A stretch of DNA of 34,225 bases, taken from Brotaphodocola catenula (lineage in GTDB: Bacteria; Bacillota; Clostridia; Lachnospirales; Lachnospiraceae). The DNA lies in assembly GCA_020686985.1 (NCBI GenBank), contig JAJEPU010000037.1, positions 1-34,225 on the forward strand, in the 5' to 3' direction. The number at the start of each line of letters is the position of its first letter. The stretch's first letter is position 1. Under the pieces are notes generated by a model. It was not told the DNA's origin. It saw only the letters and a list, made by a program, of their open reading frames with translations, and made no database searches. The translations under genes were made by a program, and so were the position numbers. Positions 8,874 to 17,371 of the stretch are shown here, one piece after another.

Positions 8874-9773
8874 GTGAGAAGAGAGATGGATAGAAAACAA
8901 GAAAACCAAAAGGCACAGAGCACACAGACAATCCATTGCGGGAAGGCTGTGCAGGAGACAGCTATTCTGACAGGAGCAGTCGCAATCATTGCGGGTGCTG
9001 TTTACTTTTTTCTGATGCCGAGCCACACTTCGATCAGCAGTATTTCCGGTCTTGGAATTGTACTGTCGAATTTCGTTCCGCTTCCGCTGTCAGCGATCAC
9101 GATGATCCTCAATGTGGCACTTCTGATTGTCGGCTTTTTTACCTGCGGGAGGGAGTTTGGGGCGAAGACAGTGTATACAAGTATCATTTTGCCTTTGTTT
9201 CTCGCACTCTTTGAGAAGGTATTCCCGAATTTTACATCCTTGACGGACAGTCAGGAACTTGATGTGGTCTGCTATGTGCTTGTGGTCAGTGTCGGATTGA
9301 GCATTCTGTTCAATCGCAATGCGTCCTCCGGCGGGATTGACATTGTTGTTAAGATTATGAACAAGTATCTGCACATGGATCTTGGAAAGGCAATGTCGCT
9401 CTCCGGCATGTGTATCGCGCTCTCCGCGGGTCTCGTCTACGACAAGAAAACCGTTGTTCTCAGTGTGCTTGGAACGTATTTCAATGGAATCGTCCTCGAC
9501 CATTTCATCTTCAATCACAATGTCAAACGGCGTGTCTGCATCATCACAAAGAAAGAAGAGGAACTGCGCCGTTTTATCCTCAATGATCTGCACAGCGGGG
9601 CGACGATCTATGAATCGATCGGTGCTTACAACATGGAGAAGCGAAATGAGATCATCACGATTGTCGACCGAACGGAGTATCAGAAACTGATGAACTACAT
9701 GAACCGCAAAGATCCACATGCGTTCATCACGGTCTACAATGTCTCTGACATTCGCTATCAGCCGAAAAAATGA
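8874..9773 (+). CDS. YitT family membrane protein with DUF2179 domain
   Basis: About 295-299 residues. The N-terminal two thirds form a YitT membrane domain with roughly five hydrophobic helices, including a glycine-rich conserved segment around NASSGGIDIV. The C-terminal part is a soluble DUF2179 domain (RRVCIITKKEEELRRFI, LHSGATIYESIGAY, ITIVDRTEYQKL, FITVYNVSDI). The family is widespread in Firmicutes; the transported substrate, if any, is not established. The start is uncertain. GTG at 8874 follows GAGGA closely, and ATG at 8886 in the same frame has only an adjacent purine tract. The gene begins right after the glyS terminator and converges with the DUF3842 gene, with only 29 bases between the stop codons and no terminator seen. 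Confidence 0.88.
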   Translation: MRREMDRKQENQKAQSTQTIHCGKAVQETAILTGAVAIIAGAVYFFLMPSHTSISSISGLGIVLSNFVPLPLSAITMILNVALLIVGFFTCGREFGAKTVYTSIILPLFLALFEKVFPNFTSLTDSQELDVVCYVLVVSVGLSILFNRNASSGGIDIVVKIMNKYLHMDLGKAMSLSGMCIALSAGLVYDKKTVVLSVLGTYFNGIVLDHFIFNHNVKRRVCIITKKEEELRRFILNDLHSGATIYESIGAYNMEKRNEIITIVDRTEYQKLMNYMNRKDPHAFITVYNVSDIRYQPKK

Positions 9774-9802
9774 GGGTTGTGATAAGTGATGCACAAGTTA
9801 TG

Positions 9803-10213
9803 TTATTGGATCAGCTCGCGGACCTGTTCGACAACACGGCGGATGATTTCATTCATTGAGATCTCCTCACAGCCGACAACATGGTGGTTACAGCGGTTGA
9901 CCGGCATCAAAAGCTGGGTCGCGTGACTGCGACTGACCGCTTCTGCCATCTTGGAGGTCACTTCCCCGAAGAGGGAATCTGCGATCACAATGCCGATTGG
10001 TCCGATGATGATGTCGGAGTCGCGGGAGGCGACAATCACCGGATTCTCGCCGGTTGCGCCGTAGTCGGCACCGGCGCGGATCATTGCGGAGGTTGCAATG
10101 CTGTTTGTGCCGATTGCGAGCAGTTCCTGATTCGGAAATTCTTTCTTTAACTGTTCAATCAGGGTTTTTCCCATGCGTCCACCCTGACCATCTATAATCG
10201 TAATTTTTTTCAT
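9803..10213 (-). CDS. DUF3842 family protein
   Basis: A 136-residue protein starting MKKITIIDGQGGRMGKTL. The N-terminal glycine-rich loop (IDGQGGRMG) after a hydrophobic strand suggests a Rossmann-like nucleotide-binding fold. Further conserved pieces are AIGTNSIATSAMI, GADYGATGENPV, DIIIGPIGI and a histidine/cysteine-containing NRCNHHVVGCEE. No activity is known to me for this family. The ATG at 10213 follows GGAAAGGACAGGAC. The open frame continues far upstream but that part is intergenic and lies beyond a terminator. The gene is downstream of the SLC13-type transporter on the same strand, but a terminator (10334-10360) and an own promoter (10233-10261) separate them. Confidence 0.85.
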   Translation of the reverse strand: MKKITIIDGQGGRMGKTLIEQLKKEFPNQELLAIGTNSIATSAMIRAGADYGATGENPVIVASRDSDIIIGPIGIVIADSLFGEVTSKMAEAVSRSHATQLLMPVNRCNHHVVGCEEISMNEIIRRVVEQVRELIQ

Positions 10214-10232
10214 AAGTAGTCCTGTCCTTTCC

Positions 10233-10261
10233 AATATAAAACACCAGATCAAATAAAACAA
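10233..10261 (-). promoter_or_regulatory. Promoter of the DUF3842 gene
   Basis: On the minus strand: TTGTTT, a 17-base spacer and TATATT. It lies in an A/T-rich stretch (10214-10333), so chance matches are easy. Confidence 0.45.
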
Positions 10262-10333
10262 AAGTGAAACAGAAAGTAAAGTGAAATAAAAAACAGAGTA
10301 AAAGTAAGATAAAAAATAAAATAAATGAGACAG

Positions 10334-10360
10334 AAAAAAGAGGACCGGCTGTGCCGGTCC
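10334..10360 (-). terminator. Terminator after the SLC13-type transporter
   Basis: GGACCGGC and GCCGGTCC form a perfect 8-base stem with a TGT loop. On the minus strand it is followed by TCTTTTTTC, so it should end the transporter transcript. Confidence 0.85.
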
Positions 10361-10458
10361 CCCTGAAGCATTCCTGCTAATCAGTGTACCATAAAACCCA
10401 GAAATGTGAAATATAAAACTCAGACGAGTCGAAATCCGAAAAGGAAAACAGAGACGTT

Positions 10459-11934
10459 TTAGTGGAACAGTGCCATTGCAACCGGAAGACCGACAACGAC
10501 TGCCATGATGATCTCGATCAGGGCGATCATCGTCGTGTACTTGTAGATCTGACCGGAGGCAAGCCATTCCTTGTTGCCGTGGATCATTGCCGCAAACGGA
10601 GATGCCGACGGGGTGATCGATGCGGTTGCCAGAACGAAGATGATGATCAGTGCCGTGATCGGGGAGGAGTTGATTCCATTTGCCAGACAGAAGGATGCGA
10701 TGACCGGCTGAATCAGCATACCGATTACAAGGCTGTTGCACAGGTTCGTCAGAACCAGAGTGATTGCAAGCAGGGCGATATAGAATACCGTCAGGGACAT
10801 ACCGCTGAAAATCGGGTTCAGCACGGAACTCAGGAACTTTGCAATACCGGTGGACTCGTTTGTCAGAACACCGCCGAGCAGGGTAGCTGCGGTACACAGG
10901 AAGAAGGTTCCCCATGCAAAGTTGCCTGCGACCTTGCCAAACGGCATGATCGTCTGATGTTCTTTCGGGTCAAGGCTAACACAGCAAAGAATTGCGGTGT
11001 AACCGATTGCGAGACCGTAGCTGTTTGCACTCAGGAACTTCATAATTCCGAGATTCGGAATGACACTCGGGAGAAGCATGCAGGCAATGTAGATCACGAA
11101 GGTAACTGCCATGAACTTCTGGTTCGGGGTCAGAGGCGGAAGCGGATTCTTTTTCAGCTTTTCTACATCGAGGTTCTTCAGCTTGCTTACGTCCGGGCGA
11201 AGAATAAACTTACAGAAAAGCACGATGACGATGATTGAGGAGAGACCCCAGATCACAGCCAGAGCCATGTAGGAAGCATTATTTAACACGATCTTGCTTC
11301 CCATGTTTTCGGTGATCGTGGAGTAGTTGCTGATCAGGGCAAGTCCATTTCCACTGTATGGCGGAACCGGGAAGCCGATCAGAGTACCGATTACGATCAG
11401 GATCAGCATCAGGGTCGGGTAAGCCTCGCCCTTCTTGATTCCGATCTCATCAAAGATATCATAGACAACCGGCCAGAACAGAAAGATCGGTGCAAACGGA
11501 CCGACGAAGGCAGCCATCAGCATCGAACCGATCATCAGCATTGCGGTAAATACCCACGGGCGACCGTTGTTGATCGGGAGTGTCAGGAAGAAACGACCGA
11601 TATACATGGTCAGTCGATTGTAAACGAGACAGTTCATGACGATCATCAGGAAGAACATCTGGATAATAACCGGGCTTCCGAATGCAGTCTGGAGAACCTG
11701 ATTCATCGGACCGTATCCGGAGATGCCGACCATGAAGATGCAGGCAAGGCTGGACCACACAGGTTCGACCGTTGTCCACAGGTACAGAGTACCTAAAAAG
11801 ATACCGATGATTTTCATGCCCAGCGGTGTCACTTCCGGAAGTGAGATGGGCAGGAGCGGAAACAGAAACATGATTGCCATACCGATGATTGCGTGTATGG
11901 CCTTTGGCGTAACCAGTGCTTTCTTCTCAGTCAT
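10459..11934 (-). CDS. SLC13/DASS-type anion permease
   Basis: A 491-residue integral membrane protein with about a dozen hydrophobic helices in two halves. Family-like features are the half-membrane turn near PPYSGNGLALI, a TNESTGI segment and a later ATASITPSASPFAAM segment. These are in the positions of the substrate- and sodium-binding SNT-like motifs of DASS transporters. Likely substrates are di- or tricarboxylates or another organic anion; the sequence does not decide. The ATG at 11934 follows GGAGG at 8 bases; the in-frame GTG at 11964 has no ribosome site. A dyad (12014-12027) lies upstream and a terminator downstream (10334-10360). Confidence 0.85.
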   Translation of the reverse strand: MTEKKALVTPKAIHAIIGMAIMFLFPLLPISLPEVTPLGMKIIGIFLGTLYLWTTVEPVWSSLACIFMVGISGYGPMNQVLQTAFGSPVIIQMFFLMIVMNCLVYNRLTMYIGRFFLTLPINNGRPWVFTAMLMIGSMLMAAFVGPFAPIFLFWPVVYDIFDEIGIKKGEAYPTLMLILIVIGTLIGFPVPPYSGNGLALISNYSTITENMGSKIVLNNASYMALAVIWGLSSIIVIVLFCKFILRPDVSKLKNLDVEKLKKNPLPPLTPNQKFMAVTFVIYIACMLLPSVIPNLGIMKFLSANSYGLAIGYTAILCCVSLDPKEHQTIMPFGKVAGNFAWGTFFLCTAATLLGGVLTNESTGIAKFLSSVLNPIFSGMSLTVFYIALLAITLVLTNLCNSLVIGMLIQPVIASFCLANGINSSPITALIIIFVLATASITPSASPFAAMIHGNKEWLASGQIYKYTTMIALIEIIMAVVVGLPVAMALFH

Positions 11935-12013
11935 TTGTAAAACCTCCATTGTCTGTCGTTTCACGAAATTTTTGAAACTGATAATATTTTAACATAGTCA
12001 ACCGGAAGAGAAT

Positions 12014-12027
12014 ATAACGCACGTTAT
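12014..12027. promoter_or_regulatory. ATAACG palindrome upstream of the transporter
   Basis: ATAACG and CGTTAT flank a 2-base centre. On the minus strand it lies upstream of an extended -10-like sequence (TGTTAAAAT) that has no good -35. This is the usual place for an activator site. It is a candidate only. Confidence 0.35.
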
Positions 12028-12134
12028 GTTTTGCGATAATGTTTTGTTAAAAATGTTGTAAAAGGCAGATGGTAAATGAAAAAGAAAGGGAAAACTGGAC
12101 AAAAAGAAAAAATAGAAAATATAACGAGGGCTTC

Positions 12135-12163
12135 TTGCATTTTTTATGAAATCCCTATAAAAT
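12135..12163 (+). promoter_or_regulatory. Promoter of the DJ-1/PfpI gene
   Basis: TTGCAT, a 17-base spacer and TAAAAT (within CTATAAAATAGG). The leader to the ATG at 12223 is about 55 bases. Confidence 0.5.
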
Positions 12164-12222
12164 AGGAAAAAAGCCAAGAAAAGGCAAGATAAAATAAAGA
12201 AAAAGAAAGTGAGGAATTTAAA

Positions 12223-12777
12223 ATGGCAAAAGTGTATGCAATGATCGCAGACGGATCTGAGGAAGTAGAGTGCTTGGCAGTTGTCGATGTTCTGAGAAGA
12301 AGTGGGATTGAGACCGTGCTTGTCTCAATTGAGAAGGATCGCAGAGTTGTTTCCTCCCACCAGATTCCGATTGAGGCAGATATGACGATCGCAGAGACTG
12401 ATTTTTCAGATGCAGATGTGATCTTCCTTCCGGGGGGTCTTCCGGGTTCTGAGCGTCTCTCCGCATGTGAGCCGTTGATCAAGGCACTTGAGAGACAGCG
12501 AGATGCAGGCAAGAGAATTTCTGCAATCTGTGCAGCACCGGGCGTTGTTCTCGGTCGTCACGGTTTCCTTGAGGGAAAGACAGCTACCTGCTTCCCGGGA
12601 TTTGAGAAAGATTTCAAGGGCGCTACCTACACGAACCAGCAGGGCGTTGTGACCGATGGCATTTACACAACCGGAAAGGGACTCGGCGTTGCACTTGATC
12701 TCGGACTTGAGATTGTAAAACAGCTTGTGGGCGAGGAAGTGGCAGAGGATACCCGCAAGAAGATTCAGTACTGCTAA
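12223..12777 (+). CDS. DJ-1/PfpI family protein (YajL/ThiJ-like)
   Basis: A 184-residue cytoplasmic protein of the DJ-1 superfamily. The nucleophile elbow AICAAPGVVL places the reactive cysteine at C103. The conserved acidic residue is in GSEEVE (E14-E16) and LPGGLPGSERL is typical of the YajL/DJ-1 branch. Members are reported as redox-sensitive chaperones or deglycases; which activity applies here is not decided by the sequence. The ATG follows GAGGA. The gene has its own promoter (12135-12163) and lies divergent from the transporter. Despite the old name ThiJ there is no link to the thiamine genes 10 kb away. Confidence 0.92.
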   Translation: MAKVYAMIADGSEEVECLAVVDVLRRSGIETVLVSIEKDRRVVSSHQIPIEADMTIAETDFSDADVIFLPGGLPGSERLSACEPLIKALERQRDAGKRISAICAAPGVVLGRHGFLEGKTATCFPGFEKDFKGATYTNQQGVVTDGIYTTGKGLGVALDLGLEIVKQLVGEEVAEDTRKKIQYC

Positions 12778-13108
12778 ACATAATAAACAATAATAAATAA
12801 TTATAAGCAAAAATAAGCAGTGTGCAGACAGGGAAATTTTGTTAATTTGACATCATAGATATTCGCATATACGAATTTATTACGGATATGTGAAAATGAC
12901 TGAAAACAAAAACAGAAACGATTAAATTTACCTAAGTTTGCACAAAATTTATCGATTTTTTGACAAAAAAACCTTTACGGAATCGAAAAATGTGCTATAC
13001 TAATAGCAGACCGCATACGGCTTTTTCATGTATTTGGGGAATACAACCAGTAGCGGGGTGAAAATTCGTAGAGTCAATTCTACATGCATATTTGAGGAGG
13101 AAAAACAG
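12778..13108. other. Gene-free AT-rich stretch before ppdK
   Basis: No gene is seen here. It holds a short dyad ATTCG-6-CGAAT (12861-12876), the ppdK promoter and a leader of about 100 bases. No convincing terminator for the DJ-1/PfpI gene was found. Confidence 0.6.
12974..13001 (+). promoter_or_regulatory. Promoter of ppdK
   Basis: TTTACG, a 16-base spacer and TATACT with TGC just before the -10 (extended -10). It fits strong constitutive expression. Confidence 0.7.
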
Positions 13109-15736
13109 ATGGCAAAGAAGTGGGTTTACTTATTTACCGAGGGCAATGCCACTATGAGAAACCTGCTGGGCGGCAAGGGCGCTAACCTTGCTGAGATGAC
13201 CAATATTGGTCTTCCGGTACCGCAGGGCTTCACGATTACCACGGAGGCATGTACTCAGTATTATGAGGATGGCCGTGAGATCAATCCGGAGATTCAGGAG
13301 CAGATCAACGAGTACATCGGAAAGATGGAGGAGATTACCGGCAAGAAGTTCGGTGATCTGGAGAACCCGCTGTTAGTATCCGTTCGTTCCGGCGCAAGAG
13401 CATCCATGCCGGGTATGATGGATACCATTCTGAACCTTGGACTGAATGAGGACGTTGTAAATGTTATCGCTGAGAAATCCGGCAATGCTCGTTGGGCATG
13501 GGATTGTTACAGAAGATTCATTCAGATGTACTCCGACGTTGTTATGGAAGTCGGCAAAAAGTACTTTGAGGCTCTGATCGATCAGATGAAAGAGAAGAAG
13601 GGCGTTACTCAGGACGTTGAGCTGAACGCAGATGATCTGAAAGAGCTGGCTAACGCATTTAAGGCTGAGTATAAGAATAAGATCGGCGCAGATTTCCCGG
13701 ATGATCCGAAGGAGCAGTTGATGGGAGCTATCAAGGCTGTATTCCGTTCCTGGGACAACCCGCGTGCGAACGTATATCGTCGTGACAATGATATCCCGTA
13801 TTCCTGGGGAACCGCTGTTAACGTACAGTCCATGGCATTTGGTAACATGGGTGATGACTGTGGTACTGGTGTTGCATTTACCCGTGACCCGGCAACCGGT
13901 GCAAAGGGTCTGTTCGGTGAGTTCCTGACCAATGCACAGGGCGAGGACGTAGTAGCAGGTGTTCGTACCCCGATGCACATCGACGAGATGGCAGAGAAAT
14001 TCCCGCAGGCATTTGAGGACTTCAAGAATGTTTGCAAGACTCTGGAAGATCATTACAGAGATATGCAGGATATGGAGTTTACCGTTGAGCACGGCAAACT
14101 GTACATGCTTCAGACCCGTAACGGTAAGAGAACCGCTCAGGCAGCTTTAAAGATTGCCTGTGATCTGGTAGACGAGGGCATGAGAACTCCGGAAGAGGCA
14201 GTTGCCATGATCGACCCGCGTAACCTGGATTCCTTACTGCATCCGACCTTTGATCCGGCTGCTCTGAAGGCTGCAACCCCGATTGCTAAGGCTCTGGGCG
14301 CTGCTCCTGGTGCTGCTTGTGGTAAGATCGTGTTCACCGCTGCTGATGCAGAGGAGTGGGCTGCAAGAGGTGAGAAAGTTGTTCTGGTTCGTCTGGAGAC
14401 CTCTCCGGAGGATATCACTGGAATGAAGGCTTCTCAGGGTATCCTGACTGTTCGTGGTGGTATGACCTCCCATGCAGCAGTAGTTGCTCGTGGTATGGGC
14501 GCTTGCTGTGTATCTGGTTGTGGCGACATCGTTATGGATGAGGAGAACAAGAAGTTCACCCTGCATGGCAAGGAGTACCATGAGGGAGATGTGATTTCCT
14601 TCGATGGTTCTACCGGTTGCGTATACGACGGTGCAATCCCGACTGTTGAGGCTAAGATCGCAGGCGAGTTTGGACGTATCATGGATTGGGCTGACCAGTA
14701 CAGAACCTTAAAGGTACGCACCAATGCAGATACCCCGGCAGACGCTAAGAAGGCTCGTGAGCTGGGCGCTGAGGGTATTGGTCTTTGCCGTACTGAGCAT
14801 ATGTTCTTCGAGGCAGACAGAATCGAGGCATTCCGTGAGATGATCTGCTCCGATACCGTAGAGGAAAGAAAAGAGGCACTGGACAAGATCCTGCCGTTAC
14901 AGCAGGGCGACTTTGAACAGCTGTACGAGGCTATGGAGGGTGACCCGGTTACCATCCGTTTCCTGGATCCGCCGCTGCATGAGTTTGTTCCGACTGAGGA
15001 GGCTGACATTGAGAAGCTGGCTAAGGCTAAGAACAAGACTGTTGAGGAGATCAAGGCTATCTGCAATTCCCTGCATGAGTTCAACCCGATGATGGGTCAT
15101 CGTGGATGCCGTCTGGCAGTCACCTACCCGGAGATCGCTGTTATGCAGACCACCGCAGTTATCCGCGCAGCTATCAATGTGAAGAAGGCTCATCCGGATT
15201 GGAACATCAAGCCGGAGATCATGATTCCGTTGATCGGCGACATCAAGGAGTTAAAGTACTGCAAGAAGACTGTTGTTGAGACCGCTGACGCTGAGATCGC
15301 AGCAGCTGGCATCGATATGGAGTACGAGGTTGGTACGATGATCGAGATCCCGAGAGCAGCTCTGACCGCAGACCAGATCGCTACTGAGGCTGCATTCTTC
15401 TGCTTCGGAACCAACGATCTGACCCAGATGACCTTTGGCTTCTCCCGTGATGATGCTGGTAAGTTCCTTGGTGCATACTATGACGCTAAGATCTACGAGA
15501 ACGATCCGTTCGCAAAACTGGATCAGGTTGGCGTAGGCAAGCTGATGGAGATGGCTATCAAGTTAGGTAAGCCGGTTAATCCGAACCTGCACATCGGTAT
15601 CTGTGGTGAGCACGGTGGAGATCCGTCTTCCGTAGAGTTCTGCCACAAGATCGGTCTGGATTATGTATCCTGCTCACCGTTCCGTGTGCCGATCGCAAGA
15701 CTGGCAGCAGCACAGGCAGCTATCAACAATAAATAA
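13109..15736 (+). CDS. ppdK: Pyruvate, phosphate dikinase
   Basis: This 875-residue cytoplasmic enzyme interconverts pyruvate, ATP and phosphate with phosphoenolpyruvate, AMP and pyrophosphate. In anaerobes it often works in glycolysis using pyrophosphate, or supplies PEP for the PTS. The phosphorylated histidine is H455 in GGMTSHAAV, the same number as in the Clostridium symbiosum enzyme. The catalytic cysteine is C832 in GICGEHGGDP. The N-terminal nucleotide-binding domain begins KKWVYLF..GN and keeps SVRSGARASMPGMMDT. I start at the ATG at 13109, placed 8 bases after GAGGAGG; the frame opens at 13028 but that adds 27 residues absent from the family. The codon use is that of a highly expressed gene. 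It has its own promoter and terminator. Confidence 0.98.
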   Translation: MAKKWVYLFTEGNATMRNLLGGKGANLAEMTNIGLPVPQGFTITTEACTQYYEDGREINPEIQEQINEYIGKMEEITGKKFGDLENPLLVSVRSGARASMPGMMDTILNLGLNEDVVNVIAEKSGNARWAWDCYRRFIQMYSDVVMEVGKKYFEALIDQMKEKKGVTQDVELNADDLKELANAFKAEYKNKIGADFPDDPKEQLMGAIKAVFRSWDNPRANVYRRDNDIPYSWGTAVNVQSMAFGNMGDDCGTGVAFTRDPATGAKGLFGEFLTNAQGEDVVAGVRTPMHIDEMAEKFPQAFEDFKNVCKTLEDHYRDMQDMEFTVEHGKLYMLQTRNGKRTAQAALKIACDLVDEGMRTPEEAVAMIDPRNLDSLLHPTFDPAALKAATPIAKALGAAPGAACGKIVFTAADAEEWAARGEKVVLVRLETSPEDITGMKASQGILTVRGGMTSHAAVVARGMGACCVSGCGDIVMDEENKKFTLHGKEYHEGDVISFDGSTGCVYDGAIPTVEAKIAGEFGRIMDWADQYRTLKVRTNADTPADAKKARELGAEGIGLCRTEHMFFEADRIEAFREMICSDTVEERKEALDKILPLQQGDFEQLYEAMEGDPVTIRFLDPPLHEFVPTEEADIEKLAKAKNKTVEEIKAICNSLHEFNPMMGHRGCRLAVTYPEIAVMQTTAVIRAAINVKKAHPDWNIKPEIMIPLIGDIKELKYCKKTVVETADAEIAAAGIDMEYEVGTMIEIPRAALTADQIATEAAFFCFGTNDLTQMTFGFSRDDAGKFLGAYYDAKIYENDPFAKLDQVGVGKLMEMAIKLGKPVNPNLHIGICGEHGGDPSSVEFCHKIGLDYVSCSPFRVPIARLAAAQAAINNK

Positions 15737-15776
15737 TAATTGTTTCAATCGAATCGTTCGTAAAGAATGAGGCCAT

Positions 15777-15816
15777 ATGAGCAAGAAAATTTACCTGATG
15801 AAATTCTCTTGCTCAT
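15777..15816 (+). other. 10-bp hairpin in the ppdK 3' region
   Basis: ATGAGCAAGA and TCTTGCTCAT pair perfectly. It is not followed by a T run, but the true terminator starts 7 bases later, so it may stabilise the 3' end of the ppdK mRNA. Confidence 0.5.
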
Positions 15817-15822
15817 TTAAGA

Positions 15823-15858
15823 GGGGCGGGATTCGCAAGAATCCTGCTCCTTTTTATT
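15823..15858 (+). terminator. Terminator of ppdK
   Basis: GGGGCGGGATT pairs with AATCCTGCTCC (two G-T pairs) around CGCAAG, followed by TTTTTATTT. From here to 16122 I see no gene, only the dyad and promoter of the next gene. Confidence 0.85.
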
Positions 15859-15964
15859 TGCAAAATACAAGAAAAGGTGAAATGTCACCTGACAGGCGAC
15901 CAATTCAGTTCAGAATTTGTAAGTAATCAAAAAGATTTTATGTTTAAAATATGATAGTTGTGAC

Positions 15965-15989
15965 TTGATATAAATTTTCTCTATATCAA
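15965..15989. promoter_or_regulatory. TTGATATA dyad upstream of the MetE-like gene
   Basis: TTGATATA and TATATCAA form a perfect 8-base inverted repeat with a 9-base spacer, about 45-70 bases upstream of the predicted -10. It is an operator candidate for a dimeric regulator. No SAM riboswitch or T-box was seen in 15860-16122. Confidence 0.4.
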
Positions 15990-16028
15990 ACAGCCTGAAA
16001 TAGGTATTAGCGGATGATAACGTGCTCG

Positions 16029-16037
16029 TGCTATACT
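16029..16037 (+). promoter_or_regulatory. Extended -10 promoter of the MetE-like gene
   Basis: TGCTATACT with no good -35 at 16-18 bases upstream. This is consistent with an extended -10 or activator-dependent promoter. Confidence 0.5.
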
Positions 16038-16122
16038 GTGGTCAGAAAAACAGCAAATAAAATAAAAATAATTTGCAAAGACAAAAGAAAGACCGTAACA
16101 GGATAAGGAGAGGAATTAGACC

Positions 16123-17238
16123 ATGAGTAAAGCACAGGCACCATATCGTTATGACATTGTTGGAAGCTTTCTGCGCAAGCAGGAGCTCAAGAAAGCGAGA
16201 GAGGAGTATGCTTCTGGAGCACTGTCGGCAGAGGGACTTGAGGCAGTGGAGGATAGTTGTATCCGTTCTCTGGTTGAGAGCGAGAAGACAGTTGGCCTGA
16301 AGGCAGTGACCGATGGTGAGTACAGACGGACATTCTGGCATCTCGATTTTCTCTGGGGTCTTCAGGGTGTGAAGAAAGTGGCAGTTGAGCATTTCTCGAT
16401 TGCGTTTCAGGGACATCAGCCAAAGAGCCAGACGTTGAAGATCGTCGATAGGATTGATTTTCCGGAGGCTCATCCGTTTTTAAGACATTTTCGGTTTTTG
16501 CAGTCAATCGCAGGAGATGTGACGGTTAAGCAGTGTATTCCGTCTCCGTCGATGCTTCATCTGATCTGCTGTGTTCGTGAGGAAAATTATCAGCCGATCG
16601 AGAGATACAAGGATGAGGAAGTTCTGCTTAACGACATTGCACTGGCTTATCAGAAAGCAATCCGTGCATTTTACAACGCAGGCTGTCGCTATTTACAGCT
16701 GGACGATACCTCATGGGGGGAGTTCTGTTCCACAGAGAAGCGTAAGGCTTATGCGGAACGCGGAATCGATGTGGACGAGGTTGCAAAGAAGTATGTAAAG
16801 ATGATCAATAAAGCTCTGGAAGCAAAACCGGATGATATGGTGATTACGATGCATATCTGTCGTGGAAATTTCCGCTCAACCTGGTTTACCTCCGGCGGAT
16901 ATGAGCCGGTAGCAGAGACGCTGTTTGGCGGATGTAACGTAGATGGATTTTTCTTAGAGTATGACAGTGAGCGTGCAGGAAGTTTTGAGCCACTGCGTTT
17001 TATCAAGAATCAGAAGGTAGTACTGGGTCTGATCACATCAAAGAGTCCGGAGCTGGAAGATAAGGATGCAATTATTGCAAGAATCCACGAGGCAGAGAAG
17101 TATGTGCCGTTGGATCAGCTCTCCCTCAGTCCGCAGTGTGGTTTTGCATCTACCGAGGAGGGAAACATCCTCACTGAGGAGGAGCAGTGGGCGAAGCTGG
17201 CACTCGTCAAGGAGATTGCAGAGGAAGTCTGGGGATAA
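16123..17238 (+). CDS. Cobalamin-independent methionine synthase-like protein (YxjG/YxjH type)
   Basis: A 371-residue TIM-barrel protein corresponding to the C-terminal catalytic half of MetE. It has the size of the Bacillus YxjG/YxjH proteins. The expected zinc ligands are visible: H244 and C246 in HICRGN, probably E279 in FLEYDSER, and C339 in LSPQCGF. MetE moves a methyl group to homocysteine. Short homologues without the N-terminal half may use a different methyl donor, so the substrate should be left open. The ATG follows AAGGAGAGG. It is a single-gene unit with a dyad and extended -10 promoter upstream and a strong terminator at 17267-17309. Family call strong; reaction uncertain. Confidence 0.85.
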   Translation: MSKAQAPYRYDIVGSFLRKQELKKAREEYASGALSAEGLEAVEDSCIRSLVESEKTVGLKAVTDGEYRRTFWHLDFLWGLQGVKKVAVEHFSIAFQGHQPKSQTLKIVDRIDFPEAHPFLRHFRFLQSIAGDVTVKQCIPSPSMLHLICCVREENYQPIERYKDEEVLLNDIALAYQKAIRAFYNAGCRYLQLDDTSWGEFCSTEKRKAYAERGIDVDEVAKKYVKMINKALEAKPDDMVITMHICRGNFRSTWFTSGGYEPVAETLFGGCNVDGFFLEYDSERAGSFEPLRFIKNQKVVLGLITSKSPELEDKDAIIARIHEAEKYVPLDQLSLSPQCGFASTEEGNILTEEEQWAKLALVKEIAEEVWG

Positions 17239-17266
17239 AAATTTCACAATAAGATTTAAGATTTAT

Positions 17267-17309
17267 AAGAACTGCCGGTAGAATTTTGCCGGCAGTTCTT
17301 GTCGTTTTT
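17267..17309 (+). terminator. Terminator of the MetE-like gene
   Basis: AAGAACTGCCGG and CCGGCAGTTCTT form a perfect 12-base stem followed by GTCGTTTTT. Confidence 0.9.
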
Positions 17310-17371
17310 GATATATTCCGGATGTGCTGATAAGCATGACATAATAGCACAATGATATTTTCGCTGATTTA

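Noticed and set aside
7268-8989. A 573-codon open frame on the minus strand, opposite glyS
   Set aside because: It is fully antisense to a certain gene with strong codon bias, starts beyond the glyS terminator and has no domain I recognise. Long antisense frames are expected in such genes.
10214-10915. Upstream extension of the DUF3842 frame to 370 codons
   Set aside because: It passes through a terminator and a promoter and then overlaps the transporter gene in another frame. The ribosome site and family start support 10213.
12144-12512. Minus-strand frames opposite the DJ-1/PfpI gene
   Set aside because: They are antisense shadows of a well-supported gene with its own promoter and ribosome site.
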